Origin: Lunularia cruciata
Taxonomy: Eukaryota; Streptophyta; Marchantiopsida; Lunulariales; Lunulariaceae
DNA length: 64,000 nucleotides
NCBI GenBank assembly: GCA_948567375.1
Contig: OX419759.1
Location: forward strand, 10,322,744-10,386,743
Direction: 5' to 3'
Below the pieces are notes generated by a model. That model saw only the letters and a program-made list of their open reading frames with translations. It ran no database searches and was not told where the DNA came from. Each line of letters opens with the position of its first letter. Position 1 is the stretch's first letter. A program made the translations under genes and the position numbers. Below, in pieces: positions 56,480 through 64,000 of this stretch.

Positions 56480-58869
56480 GAATGTATACAATTGATAGAA
56501 GATGACATCTAAAGACTAGTACCGGTGTTGAGTGGATATAAATAAATCTCCTATGAAGTCTTAGAAATAGTGATTAATGATTAACTTGAGGTGAGTTTAG
56601 TAAGTACTATTAGTGGAAATTTTTGAAAATCTCACTTACCCATCTTGTTCTCAAAATTTTTGAATTTGTTTAGCATAATTATTGAGCTAATTCAGAAATT
56701 ATACATGCATGATATGGGTACCTCACTAGTTCAGATAAACTCCATGGTCACAACTTATATAGAGAGGCTTCAATGAGCTTATTTAATTATTTCTACATTG
56801 TTCTCCTAAATGTTAACAATGGACAAAGCAATAGGAGGTTTCAAAAATAGTTCTAACAAACGTCTCCTAATAATAAAAAACTTCATAACTATTTTTAGTG
56901 AACTTTGTAAGAAGATGAGGTGCTAATAAATGAATGCCTCTAAACTTTTTTACTATATATCACATGCAATTTGGATCCATTTACAAAAATCAGGCACTAT
57001 ATTACATATGTTTAAATTTGCTAGAGTGAAATAAATGATTGTCAAGAAAACGATGTGGTTTCTTAAGGTAGTTGCTACATTTTTTTGGTGGTTGATTCTT
57101 AGAGTGTGATTTATTAAAAAGTTTGGATCTATATCCAAAATGCAGCTCTCAACTATTCAAATTCAAAATTCACCATCTGCAAATGTGAATGTTGTGTGCA
57201 AATGCTCCTGTCAATAATATAAATCAGTGTGTTTTGTAGTCTTGTATTGGTGTGGTAGTTCATTTCCATTGATAAGCACGGCAAGGGAGATAGTGTGAGT
57301 TATAGAAAATGATTTGCATCATCTTGCGGCAACCAAGAAATTAATTGAAGGTCAAGAATTTTACTCCAAAAGAGCAACAAAATTTTTCAAAAGGAGATCA
57401 AGAACCTAATTGCAATGCAGTATCACATTTGGATGCAAAATCAATGGGTGCTATGGAGCAGCTGCCAATGCCAATGAGCAACTACCAATGCCAACAAGCG
57501 GCTATTGGCGGCTACAAGCAACAATGAGCAACTACAAGCAACAATGAGCAACGACAAGCAACAATGAGCAGCGACGGAAAAATCCCATTTAATCCTAAAT
57601 TAACACAATACTAAATTAACACATTACACCAAGCGGCAATTGGTGAAAACCAGATTCACCTTAAACTAGGCACTTTAATAACCCTAATATGTAAATAATG
57701 CATTACAATGTGACAATAGAAAACTCCATATCACTTATTTTCTATGAACCACCTCTTATGGAGTTTGCTAGTAATACAGAACTTGGCTGAAACTCCATGA
57801 TGGGACTCTTTCTTCCTCCACCCGCATCTCATACAGATTTAGTCAATGCTTTGTAATAATCTATATGAAAATATACAAAAATTCATAAAAATATTTCTTC
57901 AACCCCTAATATCTTTCACCCATTATTTGTTTGTGCATGATCCATAAAGGAAAGGTGGTGCACAATGCAAAAACAGAATGTTTGAACTTTGTTCATAGAT
58001 AAAGGAGCAACCACGAAGGAGTTGGAGTTTTGGGTTGAATTGTTACAACATCCTAGTAAACTCTTCTTTTAGAAACAAAACACTAATTCTTGGGCATTAC
58101 AAAATGAATGCTTAGTTTAATCTAGAGGTTTTACTACACACTACTTGGCGGATTAAGTTGATATTAACAAACATTACTAAGTAGACTATCATTTTTGAAA
58201 AGTAAGAAGATCCAGACCAGAATATAAATAAAGGTGAAAAAATGGAAATCTTCATGGATGTTGTGAGCAAGTGTTTATGATGGTTTTCATAGAACTCTTG
58301 CAATATACATGATGGAAATGAAATACATAGTGACTTCTTCTATTTCAAGCTGGATTCTTTCCAATTGTTTACCACTTCCATGAGATCTATGAAATCCATC
58401 TATGTTAGTCACCACACATGTACCAAAAGTATTCCTATAAATATACACTTTATATAGTGATTAAGAAAGTCTAAATCTTCTACACTTAATAAGTTGCAAT
58501 TATGGGAGCTGAATGGATGTTTCCATATATTCTACCCTTATTAGCGGTTTACTTATAAAGAGGCACATTTGATTTGTAGTTGGGTCAATATTACTAGATG
58601 TGAATTCTAGTAAATAAAGGACTCCAAGTACGGAGATGACTCTTTCTTCCTCATGGATCTCAATGAAGTGGAAAATGAGAAGTGGAGATACTAAAGTGGA
58701 GATACTAAAGTTTACCAAAGAATCAGGATGGATTGAGTGCAATATTAGTCTGGCTCCAAAATATATATTTATATATATATATGAAGAGAAAATTATACAA
58801 CCATATTGAGTCTATTTTCACTATAAATTTTAAATGATGATTAAAAATATAAAGTTTTCCGTGCACATT
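56480..58869. other. AT-rich unassigned sequence
   Basis: No gene is recognised. It contains a 20-bp tandem repeat (57514-57573), a short doubled gtggagatactaaa near 58680-58710, and TA-rich runs near 58760-58790. Confidence 0.4.
57514..57573 (+). repeat. Tandem repeat, 20-bp unit, three copies
   Basis: The unit acaagcaacaatgagcaact is repeated at 57514, 57534 and 57554 with one or two changes. Confidence 0.9.
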
Positions 58870-59883
58870 AGCAGCCAAGGACACTTTATTAGCACTCTCT
58901 CAAGCTAACATCAATATCTTTGATGCCTATATGAGAATTGAGATATTCAAAGCTATCTTTAGGTAAATTTGAGATGAAAACATCAGCAACTTGAACATTA
59001 GGAATATATTGCAGATCTATTTCTCTAACTAATATCTTCTCTTTAATAAAATAATAAAGAACCTCAATATGTCTAGTCTTTGCATAAAATAAAGTATTAT
59101 TAACAAGTTTAATACTATTGATATTGATATATATATATGTATATAAGATTATAGATCATGAGATGTATTTCCCACATCTTGTAATAAAAGGTGAAGCCAA
59201 ATTGATTAACATGTAGTACTAATGGCACTTCTATATTTTTCTGATGTCAATGATAAACAATAGTAGGTTGCTTCTTTGATCACCAACTAATTACATACCT
59301 TCCAAGGTAAAAAACAAACTTTGAAGTTGATCGTTTGTCTTGAGCACTTCTTGCCCAATAAACCTTGTACAAAAAGAAACCTGCTAATTGAATAGTGAAG
59401 ACCAAATTTAATGGTAAACTTCACATAACTTAAAATCCTTTGCCCATGTCAAGTTATTGCTTTCTTGGTGCTTGTACAAATTGATTCACTAGTCCAACAA
59501 CTTACCTTAGTTTTAGTCTAATAAGGGTCAAATGAAAAACATTTCCAAAAATCTATTTATACATATTTTGATCAGTAAACTACTCACCATCTTTTGCACT
59601 TGATTTCACAAAATTTGGGAGAGGAGTAAAAATATGTTTACATGCCATCATACCAAACATCTCCAATATGTTAAGAGTATTCATATTGTAGTAACCAAGA
59701 GTTATTGCAATCTTGGATAAATCTAATACCCAAGTATTTGCATTCTCTTAGGTACTTGATGTCAAAGTCCTTGTTCAACTAATCTTTTACTTTCCAAATG
59801 AGATCTTTGCAACTATTGGTGATAATAAGATCATAAACATAGATGATAGATAAACCATATTGTCACAAACTTGTAGTTGGTAT
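58870..59883 (-). pseudogene. Truncated Ty1/copia RT-RNase H fragment
   Basis: The minus strand, read from about 59860 down, has IIYVYDLIITNS, a YVDD box with Tyr for the first Asp. RNase H pieces follow: DKRSTSKFVFYLG, WSKKQPTIVYH-like, RHIEVLYYFIKEKILVREID near 59085-59030, and VADVFISNLPKDSF near 58995-58955. The typical copia C-terminal end with ISLRE follows. Stops are frequent. It stops abruptly at 59883 against an LTR. It differs from the copia element at 21978-27395. Confidence 0.75.
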
Positions 59884-60578
59884 TGTAACACCCATTGGTG
59901 CATATACGCTCTATGGGAATATTAAGTTTGGAATTGCAAGGAATTGAGAGCTATTATCTATATGGAGTTTAGCAAAGCTTCTACATTAGCCATGATTAGC
60001 TAGATTTAGTCATATCCAAGATGGAAATGACTCTACTTTAGGGGAAGTAGAAAGGGTGGATATCATTATTTTGGATTCTAGTGTATTGACTTTGTATTAT
60101 TTTAGGTGTTTGGCTTTGGAGAAAGAGTTGAGAACTCTTGGGCCCACAAACCTTTTGGTTGTGGATTGTTTTATAATCCAAGGATAGCCCATATAAAGGA
60201 ATCCTTGACTTAGTTATTGGGTCGAGATAAGACCACCTATTCATAAGATTATTCTTATGTGTACGGATATTCCTTTAGACTTTAGACTTTATATGACTTT
60301 TAGCCTAGTACATGAGCCACTCCAATAATTAATAATCCTTGTATGTAACTTTTTCAAAAACATATAAGCTAAGGGTGAGGAGGTACTCATCATCTTTTTA
60401 TTTGCAATTGTCTTTTTTCTCATTGAGTTCTCTAGTGAGAAATGTCTTGAATCTTGGAGGTGCCTTAGACTTTTGGCCTTGGAAGAGAAAAATGAAGTTT
60501 AGTTCTTTGCCTTCTTAGTCCATGGTATGCTAATAATCATCAAAAGTTCATCTTAAGTGAGAGATAGGCCAGCTTACA
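59884..60578 (+). repeat. Second LTR of the solo-LTR family
   Basis: It starts tgtaacacccattggtg and ends gccagcttaca (695 bp) and aligns throughout with 38065-38754. It directly abuts the copia fragment at 59883. The flanks ggtat and ttttt do not match, so it is either a 5' LTR whose internal region follows (60579 on) or a rearranged solo LTR. Confidence 0.8.
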
Positions 60579-60699
60579 TTTTTGGTTCCATTGTTAAGAT
60601 GTCTCTAAAAGTCAAAATATAGTTCCATGTTCAATTGTATATTAGATAAAAGGAGTCTACAAGAGCTCACTTGGAGAGAACACTAGGAGAGGAGCAATT

Positions 60700-61080
60700 C
60701 CTTAGAACCAATAGCTAGACATATGATTTAAAGGTGAGAATTGGTTTGGTAACATATGGAAGGATGTTACACATGATGGACTAAACAGATCAAGAAGAGG
60801 TATCACCAAAAGGGGACTTCTGCTAATAGAGTAGGAACTGAAATATGCCTGAAATCTTTGAAGGCAATTTTGGAGGCCTAAACGGATGAATTAGGCCTTG
60901 AATCCTCCAAAATTGCCTTCAAAGATTTCAGGCATATTTCAGTTCCTACTCTATTAGCAGAAGTCCCCTTTTGGTGATACCTCTTCCTGATCTGTTTAGT
61001 CCATCATGTGTAACATCCTTCCATATGTTACCAAACCAATTCTCACCTTTAAATCATATGTCTAGCTATTGGTTCTAAGG
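60700..61080. repeat. Near-perfect 177-bp inverted repeat derived from the element-1 LTR
   Basis: The left arm is 60700-60876, the right arm 60904-61080, and the loop is 27 bases. I found one mismatch (in gatcaagaag against gatcaggaag). The arms correspond to about 1889-2050 of the element-1 LTR. If transcribed, it would fold into a long double-stranded hairpin matching that LTR family. Confidence 0.93.
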
Positions 61081-61234
61081 TTCTCAAGTCTATTTCGGTT
61101 TCTGCCCTATTAGTAGAAGTACTCTTTTGGTGATACTTCTATCTTATCTATTTTGACCATCATGTATAACATCATTCTAGATGTTACCAAACCGAATTTC
61201 ACATTTAGATCATATGGCTAGGTCTTGGTATTAC
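60877..61234 (-). repeat. Truncated LTR of the element-1 family
   Basis: Read on the minus strand from 61234 (tgtaataccaagacctagcc) this is the first approximately 350 bp of the element-1 LTR, ending near ggatgaattagg. The left arm of the hairpin is an inverted duplication of its inner part. Confidence 0.85.
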
Positions 61235-62317
61235 AGTTCTCATGCATGAAGTGTGAGAACAACCAAAAGTATATTTGAATGTTTAGACTCAGCTTGGGAG
61301 AACTAAGTGCCATCAAGAGTAGAATTGAATGTTATGTAAGGTTCTCCATGAGGTGATTATAAGTGTTAGAGAGGATTATAAGGGTTAATTTGAAGAAAAA
61401 ATAATTTAGAATAGAATTTGAAGTTGGTTTTGAGAGGATCCAAAAACCTATACCACTTGGAGGAGAGAGTCCTTAAAAATGCTTTTTTTATGGAAAGAAG
61501 ATATATAAGGCAAGTTCATGTCTATTGACCTTTGAGAGCAAGAGATTGAGGGAAAGGAGATGCTTCCTTCACTTGGGATTACATGTTGGACCTTTGTCAC
61601 CAAGATTGGAAATGAGGAGATCTAAAACCAAGGAGTTGTGTGAGGTCTGTGGAGTATGAATTCTAGAAGTGCATGAGTATAGTAGAAAATAGCACTTTTG
61701 GAGGTTTTGGTGAGAGATCTTGTAGAGAATCTTATTATTGCTATGGAGAAACCTACTTAATCTTACTACCTTTATCAAATAGTTCTTCAGTGATGGAGAT
61801 AACCTTTAAATTGATGGATAAACTATCTATGAGAGTTTGACTAATATGCACCTTGGGTTTTGATCATTAGGTGGAAATCCTAGAGAAACCAAAACCTTTT
61901 GTGTTTCCTATGATATACTACTTTAAAATGGTGTTAGTCATGTTTTTACTCTTTTACTTATAAGTCAAGAGAAAATAAGAAAAAAAGAGGTAGTGAAAGG
62001 CTAAGATAGAGAAACTTCTAATTTTCTTTGGTAAGAATAGAGAGGATGTGGAGATTTTTGTGAGACTTCAAGAAGGCTTGCGTAAGAAACAATGAGAGAA
62101 GGAAAGTTGAATGGACCTTATCATTACTGGATTATTTTAGGATTTCTCTTACATAATATGAGTAAGAATACCAAAAGAGAAAGAGAAGAGAGATGGGCAA
62201 GAGGAGTCTTAGGAGAGTTTGACTATAACACTGATTGAGAACTTTCTTCTAGATGAGAGTTATGAGAGATAGGTGAGTGAGACTACCTTCTTCATGCAAG
62301 GAGATGGAGAGAAAGGG
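61235..62317. other. Unassigned sequence left of gypsy element D
   Basis: Purine-rich plus strand. Around 62030-62110 it faintly resembles gag coding (EDVEIFVRLQEGL). It may be internal sequence belonging to the LTR at 59884-60578. I cannot assign it. Confidence 0.35.
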
Positions 62318-62742
62318 TGTAACAATATGGAGTTTAGCGCCAAAGTTAGTAGGGCTAACAAAATAGCAAATAAGACAAATTAGCCTATAATATTCCAAAA
62401 GTATCTAGGAAACTTCTTGGGAAGCTTCTTGGCTAACTTAGCTTGCACCCCAAGTAGGTAACTTCTAGAAGGAAGATTCTAGAAGCTTCCAACTAGCTTA
62501 GCTTGCATGCCAAGTAAGCAACTTCTAGAAGGAAGCTTCTTGAGAAACTTCCCAATTAACTTGGCCTGCACTCCAAGAAAGCAGCTCAAGGAAGCTTTTT
62601 GAGAAGTTTCTCAAGGGCCTTGTATGCTCCCTATAATGCAAGAGCCAAAGCTCATGCTAGGCATTTAGAGTTTTCCCTCATTCAAGTGTCTCAATATGAG
62701 CTTCCATTCTCTTATTTCTCTCTTCGATCTTGGTCTTTTACA
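62318..62742 (+). repeat. 5' LTR of gypsy element D (A/B/C family)
   Basis: It starts tgtaacaatatggag and ends ggtcttttaca (425 bp). It carries an exact GAAGATTCTAGAAGCTTC at 62472-62489, four alternating GAA/TTC units. A TATA-like ccctataatg lies near 62630. It is in opposite orientation to A, B and C. Confidence 0.9.
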
Positions 62743-64000
62743 TTGGTATTAGAGCAAGAATAGGATGGAAGGAATTTATGGACTACCAAATCCACTTTTT
62801 CCAAACCATTGGGATTTTCATGTCTAGGTTCTACCCAAGCATTGGTTCACACAATTCATCACCTAGCGCTTTGGGTAACATTTTATACATATGATCACCT
62901 TGTTTGAGGAGCCCTTGATACTTCTAGTTGTAACTTATGGAAAATAGCGGATGTGTTGCATTTATGTGTTAATAAATTAGATAAAGTAGGGGTAGTGGGA
63001 TAGAGTAGTAGCCATGGCAGCAATATTGGATTTTATCATTGCTATGCAATAGAAAATTGAGCACCTTACTCAATTGTTGGATGAACGAGCCCAACAACAA
63101 CAAGAACACATAGAGAGCACCAATTTGAGATGGAGAAGATCAAATTTGATTTCTAAAACCCAAGGTGTTTAAAGGTAAGAATCTTCTAAGCATAGAAGAT
63201 TCTTGAGTGGAGAATTTTGTGTTTGACTGCAAATGTTACTTTGAAGCTACCAATCTTCAAGATGAACGGAAATAGATTCTCTTAGCTTCTAGCCAATTGG
63301 ATGGTGTGGCAAAACTTTGGTGGTGATTCCAAGTAGAGTGAGCTAAGCAAGAGATTGTTGCACCAATCTTAACATTGGCGGAATTCAAGATGCAATAAAT
63401 GTCACCCGAGCCGCACGACATAAATTAACAAAGTTGAAGCAAATTGGCTCTATAAGGAGTTACATCACACAATTTTAGAATATCATCATGCAGATTCTAG
63501 ATATACAAGAAGGTGAAGTTATGGATCAATTTGTGAGGGGCTTGAAATCACAAACCAAATTGGAGGTGACCATATGCGAACCACAAAATGTGGAAGAAGC
63601 CATGCAATTGGCTGAGCGCTTTGATTCCTTGGTTGCAACAATTTGGTCTTGACCTTGACCTACATAAAGCCTACCTGTACACTACACACGGGTGGAAGAA
63701 TCGGCACCAATGGATATTGATGTTATCCATTGGAGACCACTTGGTACATCGGATAGAGAAAGATTGCAAAAAAATAGTGGTTATTTTTATTGTCGCCAAG
63801 TTGGACATTGCATTGTTGAATATTCACTTAAGAATGAGCGACCTCAATAAGTTGCCCAAATGGAGTTTGTGAAGCACAATGATCAAGGATACGAGGAATC
63901 CCAATAGGAGATTTTGAGCTGCCTATTGGGAGCTTGATTAGTTCCAATAGGATTGAAGGCTCAACTTATGCAAGTTTACTTCACTTGCAAGGTACAATAT
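62743..64000 (+). pseudogene. Gypsy element D gag (continues past window)
   Basis: PBS TGGTATTAGAGC is at 62744-62755. Gag opens at ATG 63014 with an early stop. The region VEEAMQLAERFD near 63590-63625 and zinc knuckle remnant YFYCRQVGHCIVEYS near 63785-63830 (first and last Cys lost) align with A at 9340-9100. The protease should start beyond 64000. Confidence 0.82.

Overview
The window is plant nuclear DNA. It shows spliced genes with GT-AG introns, plant-type Ty3/gypsy and Ty1/copia retrotransposons primed by initiator tRNA-Met, and a plant VPS51 homologue. The LEA-like genes and an unusual reverse-transcriptase family make a bryophyte or other seed-free plant my best guess, but the lineage is an inference.

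Only three genes look intact: two small LEA/KIN-like stress genes on the plus strand (16384-16788 and 18362-18800) and one VPS51 gene on the minus strand (48183-54921). For VPS51 I could build a 20-exon model with consistent reading phase, predicting 836 residues. Almost everything else is mobile DNA or its debris.

Layout. 1-15326 is a stack of nested LTR retrotransposons. Plus-strand gypsy element 1 (1714-8316, both LTRs present) sits inside minus-strand gypsy element A. A sits inside B, B inside C, and C inside a fragment of a non-LTR-like reverse transcriptase (15327-15628). 16.1-20.9 kb is the LEA locus with two genes and one relic. 21978-27395 is a decayed but structurally complete Ty1/copia element. 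A fourth LEA copy (broken) follows at 27438. 31.1-35.8 kb holds two direct repeats of about 850 bp around a decayed coiled-coil ORF. 36.7-37.0 kb is another LEA relic. 37.4-40.9 kb is a longer copy of the reverse-transcriptase family, split by a solo LTR (38065-38754). 43-47.2 kb holds a last LEA fragment, several tandem repeats and two hairpins. 48.2-54.9 kb is VPS51. 55.4-64 kb is repeat debris: a copia fragment, a second LTR of the solo-LTR family, a near-perfect 177-bp inverted repeat made from the element-1 LTR, and at the right edge a plus-strand copy (D) of the A/B/C gypsy family.

The most interesting observations are the inverted repeat at 60700-61080 (a potential hairpin RNA source), heat-shock-element-like arrays inside the A-D family LTRs, the five-level nest, and the LEA family with two live and four dead copies scattered over 27 kb by transposon insertion. 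All catalytic domains I could check in element 1 and the copia element carry disabling changes.
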